Assembly (NCBI RefSeq): GCF_031454135.1
Contig: NZ_JAVDQF010000001.1
Span: 1,550,001 to 1,614,000 of the forward strand
Direction: 5' to 3'
Length of the DNA stretch: 64,000 nucleotides
From: Arthrobacter russicus
GTDB taxonomy: Bacteria > Actinomycetota > Actinomycetes > Actinomycetales > Micrococcaceae
Positions 57,156-64,000 of the stretch are shown here, one piece after another (the stretch's first letter is position 1; the number at the start of each line of letters is the position of its first letter). The notes beneath the pieces were generated by a model. That model did no database searches. It saw nothing but the letters and a program-made list of their open reading frames with translations, and was not told the DNA's origin. The translations under genes and the position numbers were made by a program.

Positions 57156-57614
57156 ATGAGCGAGAAGCCAAGCATCCCGGAACCCGATTCCGAGACGGCC
57201 CGGCAGGAGCCGGCGGCGTACGGGACACCGGCGGCCTTCGGAACACCCCAGGCTTATCCGGCTCCAGCCAATGATGCGCCACCGGCCTACCCGGCTCCGC
57301 CACAGAACCACAGCCAACAGAACTACAACCAGCCGAACTACAGTCAGCCCGGCTACGCACCCGGGTATGCCGGCGCCATGGGCAAGAACAAGGTTCTGGC
57401 CGGGCTGCTGGGCATTCTGCTCGGGGCTTTCGGCGTGCATAACTTTTATCTGGGTTACACCGGCAAGGCCGTGGCCCAGTTGCTGATCACTGTGCTCTCG
57501 CTCGGGTTTCTGTCGTTCGTCTCCGCGATTTGGGGATTCACCGAAGGAATCCTGATTCTGATCGGCTCGGACAACTTCCGGACCGATGCCAAAGGCATTC
57601 CGCTGGTGGGTTGA
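57156..57614 (+). CDS. TM2 domain membrane protein
   Basis: 152 residues. A Pro/Ala/Tyr/Asn-rich N-terminus (~1-75, with repeated AYPAP and NYxQPxY phrases) precedes a TM2 domain: KNKVLAGLLGILLGAFGVHNFYLGYTGKAVAQLLITVLSLGFLSFVSAIWGFTEGILIL in outline, two helices with a polar turn. Such proteins have no settled function in bacteria. ATG at 57156 follows GGAG. It lies between groEL and csp and is followed by a strong palindromic terminator. Confidence 0.88.
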   Translation: MSEKPSIPEPDSETARQEPAAYGTPAAFGTPQAYPAPANDAPPAYPAPPQNHSQQNYNQPNYSQPGYAPGYAGAMGKNKVLAGLLGILLGAFGVHNFYLGYTGKAVAQLLITVLSLGFLSFVSAIWGFTEGILILIGSDNFRTDAKGIPLVG

Positions 57615-57636
57615 TCCCCGGACGCCCGGCGGCACA

Positions 57637-57682
57637 AAGCTGAGGCGGGGTCCGGCAGCTGCCGGACCCCGCCTCAGCTTTG
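57637..57682. terminator. 46-bp perfect palindrome, bidirectional terminator
   Basis: Two 23-bp arms (aaagctgaggcggggtccgg plus cag, and its exact complement) meet with no spacer. A-rich on the left and T-rich on the right end, it can end transcription of both the TM2 gene and the convergent csp gene. Confidence 0.85.
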
Positions 57683-57693
57683 GATCTCTACGC

Positions 57694-57897
57694 TTACGCG
57701 GCCTTCACTTTTTCGGCCTGCGGGCCTTTCGGTCCCTGCCCGACGTCGAACTGGACCCGCTGCCCCTCGTCGAGCGAGCGGTAGCCTTCCATTTCAATTG
57801 CGGACCAATGCACGAAGACGTCGCCGCCATCGTCATCGACCGTGATGAAGCCGAAGCCTTTTTCAGCGTTGAACCATTTGACGGTTCCTTGCGCCAT
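57694..57897 (-). CDS. cspA: Cold-shock protein CspA
   Basis: 67 residues, a complete single-domain cold-shock protein: [22 protein letters not shown] (RNP1), [43 protein letters not shown] in outline (RNP2 DVFVHW). It binds single-stranded RNA and DNA and acts as an RNA chaperone. ATG at 57897 follows AAGGGG. It ends the typical size range, unlike the extended csp at 45370. It is probably monocistronic. Confidence 0.97.
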   Translation of the reverse strand: MAQGTVKWFNAEKGFGFITVDDDGGDVFVHWSAIEMEGYRSLDEGQRVQFDVGQGPKGPQAEKVKAA

Positions 57898-58045
57898 GGT
57901 GTTCCCCTTGCATCGTCCTGAAGCATCCGCACTGCATTGCACGGACCTTGGCTCCCAACTGTAACCAAAATCACGTCGATATTGCGGGGCGCGGGCTACG
58001 CAACGTCAGAATGTTATCCAGACGTGACCGGCCATTGCCTGCGGA

Positions 58046-58651
58046 TTACTGCGCGCCGGGCCCGAGCACAACGGCGAGCGGAATGCCGAGATCGGCCGTA
58101 TCCACCAGCCGGGTGATGCCCAATAAGGCACCCAGCGCGTCGGCATTGGGCTTCTGGGCCGCGCCGTTGTAGAAAATCACCGAGCTGGGTTGGGCATAAC
58201 CTTGCCAATTGGCGCTCAGCGGAACCGTCCAACCGTCGGCGCGGACCTGCTGGGCCACCCGGGCGCTCAAGCCGCTGATCGTGGTGGCGTTGTAGACGTT
58301 GACCGGCTGGGTCTTGTCGACCGGCGGAGGCGGCGGAGTCGTCGGAGTGCTCGGCGCCGTCGGAGTAGCCGGCGGAGTACTTGCCGCGCTGCTGCTCGGA
58401 CTCGGCGAATCGGCGGTTGCCGAGTTGCTGGGGCTCTGCCCGCTGCTGCTCTCGCCGCTGGCCGCAGGCGCGGTGCCGATGAGCCGGGGGATGACCAGGA
58501 ATGCCGCCGCGCCGATCAGCAGCGCCACTACGGCGAAGGCCACAATCGGCCAAAGGCCGGGCCGGGGCGCATCCATCGCGGTGCGATGCACTCCCTGCCG
58601 AGAAGAGGATTCCGGGACGTTGTCGAATTCATCCCGCGGGTATTTGCTCAT
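58046..58651 (-). CDS. LytR C-terminal domain membrane protein
   Basis: 201 residues. A short cytoplasmic N-terminus, one membrane helix (~33-55, LWPIVAFAVVALLIGAAAFLVI), a Ser/Thr/Pro-rich stalk (~65-110) and an extracellular LytR_C domain (PVNVYNATTISGLSARVAQQVRADGW, SSVIFYNGAAQKPNADALGALLGI). It lacks the LCP catalytic domain and is probably a wall-associated partner. It follows DUF3263 on the same strand with a 55-nt gap, the order also seen around mycobacterial Rv0430-Rv0431. AAGGA lies ~12 nt before ATG. Confidence 0.87.
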   Translation of the reverse strand: MSKYPRDEFDNVPESSSRQGVHRTAMDAPRPGLWPIVAFAVVALLIGAAAFLVIPRLIGTAPAASGESSSGQSPSNSATADSPSPSSSAASTPPATPTAPSTPTTPPPPPVDKTQPVNVYNATTISGLSARVAQQVRADGWTVPLSANWQGYAQPSSVIFYNGAAQKPNADALGALLGITRLVDTADLGIPLAVVLGPGAQ

Positions 58652-58706
58652 CTGTGTAGCGCGTCCTTCAATGCCGTGTCTGCCCTCGACGGCCGGTGTT
58701 GGACCG

Positions 58707-59012
58707 TCAGTTTCCCAGGCGGCGAGCCGTCCTGGCGCGTTGGCGCGTGCTACGTAGTCTACGCAATCTCTTGACCAGCATGGGGTCATAGGCCAGCGCG
58801 TCATCGGTGTCGATGAGCGCATTGAGGATCTGGTAGTAGTGCGTGGCGGACAGATCGAAGAGCTCGCGGATCGCCTGTTCCTTGGCTCCGGCGTACTTCC
58901 ACCAGTGCCGTTCCAGCGCCAGCACTTGCTGATCGCGCTCGCTCAAAGCAGTGTCCCCGGGGTGGATTCCGGCGTTGAGGTCTTCGAGTGTTACTGCCAC
59001 CGATTCGGCCAC
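58707..59012 (-). CDS. DUF3263 protein
   Basis: 101 residues: LSERDQQVLALERHWWKYAGAKEQAIRELFDLSATHYYQILNALID is the DUF3263 core, a helix-turn-helix-like motif, and the C-terminus is Arg-rich (LRRLRSTRQRARTARRLG). Nucleic-acid binding is plausible but unproven. GTG at 59012 follows GGGGAG. It precedes the LytR_C gene and is likely cotranscribed with it. Confidence 0.88.
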   Translation of the reverse strand: MAESVAVTLEDLNAGIHPGDTALSERDQQVLALERHWWKYAGAKEQAIRELFDLSATHYYQILNALIDTDDALAYDPMLVKRLRRLRSTRQRARTARRLGN

Positions 59013-59194
59013 GACACTCCCCTATCTGCTTGTTCCGAGCTGTTGCGTTCTTTCCATGATAATGGCGAATCACACCGTTGTCATTCGCCCCCAGAACGAA
59101 ACCCGACGCGCGGGAAGTCGCGGGAAATGGCGGGGCGTTATGGGGATGTGCAGGAGGCCGGGCGGGGCGGGGCGAAATCTGGAAGAATTGGCCT

Positions 59195-59944
59195 GTGCCG
59201 TCGAATCTGAGCAACCGCGAAGCCCTGGACCTGTTGGCCACCGACCCGTTGAGCAGCTTCAGCCCGGATTGGGCCGCCGCGCTGTCCGCGCTGGAACCCC
59301 AGTTCAAGGAGATGGGGGCATTCCTGAAAACCGAATTCGCCGCCGCCCAGGAGGCCGACGGCGGCCCGGGTTTCCTGCCTGCGCCCAAGCACGTGCTCCG
59401 GGCCTTCGAGCAACCACTCAGCTCGGTCAAAGTATTGGTGGTGGGCCAGGACCCCTACCCCACCTTCGGGCACCCGATCGGCCTGTCCTTCGCGGTCGAA
59501 CGGGACGTCCGGCCGATCCCGCGGAGCCTGGGCAACATCTACAAGGAATTGCGCGAGGATCTGGGCATCGCGCCGGCCGAACACGGCGATCTGGGCAGCT
59601 GGTCGGAACAAGGCGTGCTGTTGCTCAACCGCGTGCTCAGCGTCCGCCCCGGCACCCCGGCATCGCACCGTGGGAAAGGCTGGGAACCGATCACCGAAGC
59701 AGCGATCAAAGCGATTGTCGGACGGCGCAGCGCGGCGGGTGCGCGCTACCCCCTGGTCGCTTTGCTCTGGGGCAACGACGCCCGGAACCTCACCCCGCTG
59801 CTGGAGGGCGCACCCACCGTGGCCTCGGCCCACCCCAGCCCGCTTTCCGCCTCCCGCGGCTTCTTCGGCTCCCGACCATTCAGCAAGATCAACGAACTGC
59901 TGGCAAAACAAGGCGCGGCACCGATCGATTGGCAGATACGTTAG
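59195..59944 (+). CDS. ung: Uracil-DNA glycosylase, family 1
   Basis: 249 residues. Removes uracil from DNA. Family motifs: [22 protein letters not shown] with catalytic Asp86, [22 protein letters not shown] and [22 protein letters not shown] with catalytic His213 and the minor-groove loop. GTG at 59195 is chosen, since the in-frame ATG at 59078 would add a 39-residue Gly-rich non-conserved extension. GGAAG precedes it. Its stop overlaps the start of an iron-box-like site that serves the next gene. Confidence 0.95.
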   Translation: MPSNLSNREALDLLATDPLSSFSPDWAAALSALEPQFKEMGAFLKTEFAAAQEADGGPGFLPAPKHVLRAFEQPLSSVKVLVVGQDPYPTFGHPIGLSFAVERDVRPIPRSLGNIYKELREDLGIAPAEHGDLGSWSEQGVLLLNRVLSVRPGTPASHRGKGWEPITEAAIKAIVGRRSAAGARYPLVALLWGNDARNLTPLLEGAPTVASAHPSPLSASRGFFGSRPFSKINELLAKQGAAPIDWQIR

Positions 59945-59948
59945 GCTA

Positions 59949-59964
59949 CTTAGGCAACCCTAAG
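59949..59964 (+). promoter_or_regulatory. Iron-box-like operator (DtxR/IdeR type)
   Basis: CTTAGG-CAAC-CCTAAG is a perfect 6-bp inverted repeat, and two TTAGGC direct repeats precede it. The right half agrees 7/9 with the IdeR/DtxR consensus half-site, the left half is weaker. It overlaps the ribosome site of the siderophore-interacting protein gene. Confidence 0.5.
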
Positions 59965-59973
59965 GAGTCAGCC

Positions 59974-60798
59974 ATGACCGTCGCACCAGCCGTGAAGCCC
60001 CGTCCACAGACCAGTTTGACCGTGCTCCGCACGGAAAAACTCAGCGAACACATGGTGCGGGTGATCTCGGGAGGCCCGGGTTTTGCCGATTTCCAGCCGA
60101 ATTCGAGTACCGACCAATACGTCAAGATCCATTTCCTGCAGCCGGGAATCGAGTACCCGGAACCGGTGGATGTTTTCGCGCTGCGCGAATCGATGCCCCG
60201 CGAACACTGGCCGGTCACCCGCACCTACACGATTCGTTGGGTGAATCCGGAACAGGGCGAGCTGGCGATCGACTTCGTAGTGCACGGAGCCGAGGGGTTG
60301 GCCGGCCCCTGGGCGGCCGCGGCGCAACCCGGAGACCGGCTGATCGTCTCCGGACCGGGCGGCGGCTATGCCCCGGACCCGGCTGCGGACTGGCACCTTT
60401 TCGCCGGTGATGAATCGGCCTTGCCTGCCATCGCGGCAGCCATCGAGTCGCTCCCGGCTTCGGCCCGCGGCTTGGCCTTCATCGAAGTCGGCAACGAAGC
60501 CGATGTGCAAACGGTCCGGGCACCGGCCGGAGTCGAGTTGAACTGGATCTTCCGCGACGGCGATGCCGCCGGGACCAGCGGCAAATTGGTCCAAGCGGTA
60601 GCTGCTGCGGCCTGGCCGGACGGCACGGTGCAAGCTTTCGTGCACGGCGAGCGGGAACACGTCAAAGCACTCCGCGACGTGCTCTTCAAGCAACGCGGCC
60701 TGGAACGGAATCAAGTCTCGATCTCCGGCTACTGGGCCTACGGCCGCAGCGAAGACCGCTTCCAAGCCGAGAAAAAAGAACCGATCGGGAAGATCTAG
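59974..60798 (+). CDS. Siderophore-interacting protein (FAD ferric reductase)
   Basis: 274 residues of the SIP/ViuB family, which releases iron from imported siderophores by reduction. The N-terminal FAD-binding barrel has VTRTYTIRWV (RxYTxR) and IDFVVHG; the C-terminal NAD(P)H-like domain shows HLFAGDESALPAIAAAI and VQAFVHGEREHVKALRDVLF, and SGYWAYGRSEDRF closes it. ATG at 59974 follows TAAGGAG. It is preceded by an iron-box-like inverted repeat, so DtxR-type repression under iron sufficiency is likely. No siderophore importer is adjacent. Confidence 0.93.
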   Translation: MTVAPAVKPRPQTSLTVLRTEKLSEHMVRVISGGPGFADFQPNSSTDQYVKIHFLQPGIEYPEPVDVFALRESMPREHWPVTRTYTIRWVNPEQGELAIDFVVHGAEGLAGPWAAAAQPGDRLIVSGPGGGYAPDPAADWHLFAGDESALPAIAAAIESLPASARGLAFIEVGNEADVQTVRAPAGVELNWIFRDGDAAGTSGKLVQAVAAAAWPDGTVQAFVHGEREHVKALRDVLFKQRGLERNQVSISGYWAYGRSEDRFQAEKKEPIGKI

Positions 60799-60859
60799 CG
60801 ATCCGTCGGCAAAAGCCGCCGGCCTTCATCTTGTCGGTGCACCGGGGCAGAATAGGTGC

Positions 60860-61744
60860 ATGCCTGAACTGCCGGAACTGGTCGGACTGAGTTCATACTT
60901 GGCTGCGGAACTGCGCGGCCAGGTATTGGAGAGCTTGCAGATCGCTTCGTTCACCGCGCTCAAGACCGCCGGGATCCAGCCACCGGAGATGCTGGGCCGG
61001 ACGGTCGAGTCGGTGCGACGGCACGGAAAGTTCCTCGATCTCGCTTTTGGCCCCTCGGCCGCCGACGACGCCGGCGCCCACTTGGTTTTCCACCTCGCCA
61101 AAGCCGGCTGGCTCAAGCTCGGCCCGAGGCCCGGGACCGGGCGCAGCGCTCCGATCAAACCAGGCGGTTATCTCACCGCCCGCCTGCTTTTCGACCGCCA
61201 CAAGCTGGACTTGACCGAAGCCGGCACCCGGAAAAGCCTGGCGATCTATTTGGTCCGTTCTGCCGACGAGGTTCCCGGCATCGCCACGCTGGGGCCGGAT
61301 CCGCTCGCTCCTGAATTCACCTTGGAATCCTTGAAGCAGATCCTCGCGCCGAAACGGGCGCAGATCAAAGGGGTGCTCCGGGACCAGAAAATGATCGCCG
61401 GAATCGGCAACGCCTACAGCGACGAGATTCTGCATTTGGCCAAATTGTCGCCGTTCGCACCCAGCAACGCCTTGTCCGAGGCGCAACTCGCCACTCTGTA
61501 CCACTCCATCGTCACGATCTTGACCGCTGCGGTCAGCGCTGCCAGCGGCAAACCGGCAGCCGAGTTGAAGGACGCCAAACGGGCGGGTATGCGGGTCCAT
61601 GCCCGAACAGGTGAGGCTTGCCCGGAATGCGGCGGCACGATCCGCGAAGTCGCGTTCGCCGATCGGACGCTGCAGTACTGCCCAGGGTGCCAAACCGGCG
61701 GAAAGCTGCTGGCCGACCGCCGGATGTCCAAACTGCTCAAATAA
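60860..61744 (+). CDS. Fpg/Nei-family DNA glycosylase
   Basis: 294 residues. MPELPELV provides the catalytic N-terminal Pro2 and Glu3. RRHGKFLDL carries the conserved Lys, KGVLRDQKMIAGIGNAYSDEILH is the helix-two-turn-helix and CPECGG...CPGCQTGG is the C-terminal zinc finger. It removes oxidised bases by a bifunctional mechanism; Fpg (8-oxoG) and Nei (oxidised pyrimidine) cannot be separated by eye. CAGAAT ends 6 nt before ATG, a likely leaderless start. Confidence 0.93.
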   Translation: MPELPELVGLSSYLAAELRGQVLESLQIASFTALKTAGIQPPEMLGRTVESVRRHGKFLDLAFGPSAADDAGAHLVFHLAKAGWLKLGPRPGTGRSAPIKPGGYLTARLLFDRHKLDLTEAGTRKSLAIYLVRSADEVPGIATLGPDPLAPEFTLESLKQILAPKRAQIKGVLRDQKMIAGIGNAYSDEILHLAKLSPFAPSNALSEAQLATLYHSIVTILTAAVSAASGKPAAELKDAKRAGMRVHARTGEACPECGGTIREVAFADRTLQYCPGCQTGGKLLADRRMSKLLK

Positions 61745-61768
61745 CCGCCAGGCCCGGCGATCGCCGAT

Positions 61769-63292
61769 TCAACGTCGCCGGTTGCGCCGGCCCTCCACGG
61801 AGAAGCTGCGCCGCCACAGTGGGCGGGCTACATTGTCGCCGAGCACCACACCGGCGGCTACGCCCAGAATCACCACCAAAGCATTGAACAGACCGGTCAC
61901 GCCTTCCAAAGACGATTCGGTGGAGACGGTCAGTGCGAACATCGCCCGGAAGATCGACAGGCCGGTCAGCAAGAACAAAATCGACGGAACCGCGACCACG
62001 AGTTGCGGGGCGCCCAGGCGCAACGCCACGAATCGGGCCACCACGCCCACCGCGACGGCGGCCACAGCCGGCGCGAGCCGCGGACCGATGCCCAGCAAAG
62101 CACTGACGTAGAGCACCAGGTAGCCGACCAGCCCGGCCACTGCGGTCGGCAACAGCAGCTTCGGCAGAGTCTGCTCCGCGATGCCGATCAACACGGTGGC
62201 AAAGGTCACCAACAGCAACACCAGGTACAGCGGCGGCGGAACCGGATCGGGATTCTGCAGCAGATTCTGATTCTGGTCCGTCAGCAGCACACCGAGCACC
62301 GAAGCCACCGCGATGCCGGAGACGATCGCGCCGAAAGTCAAGAACACGGACAGGAAGCGGCCGGCAGCCGTCACCGGGAAGCCATTGATCGCATCCTGTA
62401 CTGCGGAAACCAACCGGCCCGACGGCAAGAGCAGCAAAATTCCCCCGGTGATCACCGCGCTCGGTGAAATCGGTACCTGGAAGCCCGTGAACACCAAGGC
62501 GATCACGGTGATCAGGAACGCGCTGGCCGCCGTCGCGAAGAAGTCCGGAACCCGCCATTTGGCAAGCCGGCGGTTCAGCAGACTCACCAGGACCGACGAT
62601 CCCAAAGCCACCAGGGCACCCCAAATTCCGCCGCCGATCACCCCGACGACGCAGGCCGCGAAGACGCCGCTGGCCAGCGTGACCATCCATCGGGGATACG
62701 GCTTGGGCTTGTTCAGGATCGCCTTGAGCCGCCGGTCCGCTTGTTCCCGGCTCACATCGCCGGCGACGATTTCGGTGACCAGTTGGTGGACTTCGGCCAG
62801 ACCCGCGAAGTTGTTGGTCCAAGAACGCACCACCCGCAGCAGCGTGATCGGGGTGGCATTCTTCGGCGCATAGTTGATGTTGATCGACTGGTTGGTGATG
62901 TCCACCTCGACATTGCGCAGGCCGAAGGCCGCGGTGACCGCGATGATGCTGGTCTCCACCTCCAACGCGCCGGCTCCGAACCGGAACATCGTCTCCGCCA
63001 AAAGCAGGCTGAAATCGATCGACCTGCGCGCGGAGTTGTCCACCCCGCCGACCTGGATCGTCGGGTTCGCATAGGGACTGCCGGCCAACCGTTCGACGAT
63101 GCTCATCGGTGCCGTGGGCGGCGCCTCGCTGCGCACTAGGCGGCGCAGCCCGCGCTTGGCCGCCAGGTTCTCCCGCGATTGCTGCACGGTCGGCACGGGT
63201 TTCGAGTTCGGCCGCGGATCGCGCTCCGCGGGACGTTTCGGCTCGCCGGAACCGGCTTCGCGGTCCGCCTGGCGATCGTCGTTTGCAACCAT
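61769..63292 (-). CDS. Threonine/serine exporter ThrE family
   Basis: 507 residues. A polar N-terminal ~160 residues lead to a DUF1212/ThrE domain (LLLAETMFRFGAGALEVETSIIAVTAAFGL), then about ten membrane helices (WMVTLASGVFAACVVGVIGGGIWGALVAL, AVITGGILLLLPSGRLVSAVQDAINGFPVTAAGR, LPTAVAGLVGYLVLYVSALLGIG and more) and an Arg-rich tail. It is likely to export threonine, serine or related small amino acids. ATG at 63292 is 7 nt after the stop of the FemX-type gene, with GAGG inside that stop region, so the two are cotranscribed. Confidence 0.9.
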   Translation of the reverse strand: MVANDDRQADREAGSGEPKRPAERDPRPNSKPVPTVQQSRENLAAKRGLRRLVRSEAPPTAPMSIVERLAGSPYANPTIQVGGVDNSARRSIDFSLLLAETMFRFGAGALEVETSIIAVTAAFGLRNVEVDITNQSININYAPKNATPITLLRVVRSWTNNFAGLAEVHQLVTEIVAGDVSREQADRRLKAILNKPKPYPRWMVTLASGVFAACVVGVIGGGIWGALVALGSSVLVSLLNRRLAKWRVPDFFATAASAFLITVIALVFTGFQVPISPSAVITGGILLLLPSGRLVSAVQDAINGFPVTAAGRFLSVFLTFGAIVSGIAVASVLGVLLTDQNQNLLQNPDPVPPPLYLVLLLVTFATVLIGIAEQTLPKLLLPTAVAGLVGYLVLYVSALLGIGPRLAPAVAAVAVGVVARFVALRLGAPQLVVAVPSILFLLTGLSIFRAMFALTVSTESSLEGVTGLFNALVVILGVAAGVVLGDNVARPLWRRSFSVEGRRNRRR

Positions 63293-63299
63293 CGCGACC

Positions 63300-64000
63300 T
63301 CAGTAGAATTCTTGTCCGGTACGCCGGGCATTGATCCACCGGGCCAACCGCTCCCCCACGGTGGACCAAAGGCGATAACGGAATCCGTCCACCGGCAGGT
63401 CCCAGCAACCCACGAAATCCGTGACCGTCTTGTTGAACGAAGTTTTGAAAAGCCCCAGGCCATAGTAGGGATGGCTGGCATCTTTGATCCGATCCGCCGG
63501 TGGCGTGCCGCAGAGATCGTATTCGACGATCGGCTCCGGCAAATTCTTCAGATCATTCAGTGCCACCCATTGCACCAGGTGGGAATCGCCATAACGGGCG
63601 CGCTTGGCCGAAGAACCGCCGTCCTTGTAAGTGCCTTTACGCCCGTAATTGATCACGAAGGCGCCCACCACCACCCGCCCCTCCTCCCGGACGAAGTACA
63701 GCCGGCCCTGTCCGCGCGCCACGAATCCGCTCCAGAACTTCTGGTAGTAGGCGTATTCCCGGCTGCCCGCGGAACTCTTCCCGGCGAGCGTCTGCGCGCG
63801 GAGGTCGTACATGATCCGGTAGTTTTCCTCGTTCGGCTCCACCCGTTCCACTTCGACGCCTTCCCGCTGCGCCCGCCGGACGGCATTGCGGCCGCGCGAG
63901 GAGAGACTGCGCAGGATCTGTTCCGGCTCAGCGGTGGTGTCGATGAGCACCGTCGAATCATTCGGCTGCAGGTTGGGCATCTTGCGCAGGCCAGAAGCCA
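63300..64000 (-). CDS. FemX/FemAB-type peptidoglycan interbridge aminoacyltransferase (partial)
   Basis: At least 226 visible residues; the frame stays open to the window end, so the N-terminus lies beyond 64000. The sequence (SSRGRNAVRRAQREGVEVERV, YAYYQKFWSGFVARGQGRLYFVREEGRVVVGAFVINYGRKGTYKDGGSS in outline, VQWVALNDLKNLPEPIVEYDLCGTPP, YYGLGLFKTSFNKTVTDFVGCWDLPV) matches the C-terminal GNAT fold of FemX/FemAB enzymes that add bridge amino acids to lipid II using aminoacyl-tRNA. The ThrE exporter gene follows with 7-nt spacing. Confidence 0.88.
   Translation of the reverse strand, partial: ASGLRKMPNLQPNDSTVLIDTTAEPEQILRSLSSRGRNAVRRAQREGVEVERVEPNEENYRIMYDLRAQTLAGKSSAGSREYAYYQKFWSGFVARGQGRLYFVREEGRVVVGAFVINYGRKGTYKDGGSSAKRARYGDSHLVQWVALNDLKNLPEPIVEYDLCGTPPADRIKDASHPYYGLGLFKTSFNKTVTDFVGCWDLPVDGFRYRLWSTVGERLARWINARRTGQEFY

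Overview
The window is about 64 kb of high-GC (roughly 60-65 %) chromosomal DNA from a Gram-positive actinobacterium, most likely a member of the Micrococcaceae (Arthrobacter/Renibacterium group). The reasons are the gene families and their order: a solo groEL followed by a TM2 protein, a small cold-shock protein, a LytR_C protein and a DUF3263 protein; serC next to DUF3027 and a csp gene; a bacterial XPB helicase with its partner; a FemX-type interbridge enzyme; two actinobacterial-type c-di-AMP (ydaO-yuaA) riboswitches; and many genes whose ATG sits 5-9 nt behind a -10-like hexamer (probable leaderless mRNAs). The species is an inference. No prophage, insertion sequence or CRISPR array was found.

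Layout. 0-3.3 kb: two secreted enzymes, a glycerophosphodiester phosphodiesterase and a GH19 chitinase with a ricin-type lectin domain. 3.3-9.5 kb: a heterodimeric ABC exporter and the sucCD operon. 9.6-15.9 kb: a lipoprotein, pcrA, an inositol-phosphatase-like enzyme, a lipase-like protein with a WXG100-like N-terminus, and a DsbA-like lipoprotein. 16-26 kb: membrane proteins, an alanine-dehydrogenase-like enzyme next to a receiver/thioredoxin-reductase-like flavoprotein, tRNA-Arg(CCU), an ABC exporter and a complete amino-acid ABC importer. 26-30 kb: a TetR regulator facing a DUF6230-DUF6114 pair, then signal peptidase I. 30-39 kb: a GH38 alpha-mannosidase and a molybdenum cluster (fdhD, YdeP-type formate-dehydrogenase-like oxidoreductase, moeA, DUF6457, mobA), then an HNH protein.

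39.5-43.5 kb is a cell-wall-remodelling block: two paralogous NlpC/P60 proteins and an M23 peptidase, with one c-di-AMP riboswitch ahead of the first NlpC/P60 gene and another ahead of M23, then a DtxR-type metalloregulator. 43.7-53.5 kb: serC, DUF3027, csp, the XPB pair, an OmpR-type two-component system and an RNase HI fused to a DUF4440-like domain. 53.7-64 kb: a LacI regulator with a strong self-operator, groEL with CIRCE-type half-sites, the TM2/csp/LytR_C/DUF3263 group, ung, a siderophore-interacting protein behind an iron-box-like site, an Fpg/Nei glycosylase, a ThrE-type exporter and a partial FemX-type gene.

The points most worth following are the TetR/DUF6230/DUF6114 locus (DUF6114 carries a long repeat linker and a secreted-type C-terminal domain), the paired riboswitches sharing an upstream 17-bp motif, the DUF6457 gene translationally locked between mobA and moeA, a flavoprotein whose FAD Rossmann motif lacks its first glycine, three unrelated short tandem repeats between genes, and six convergent gene pairs whose coding ends overlap.
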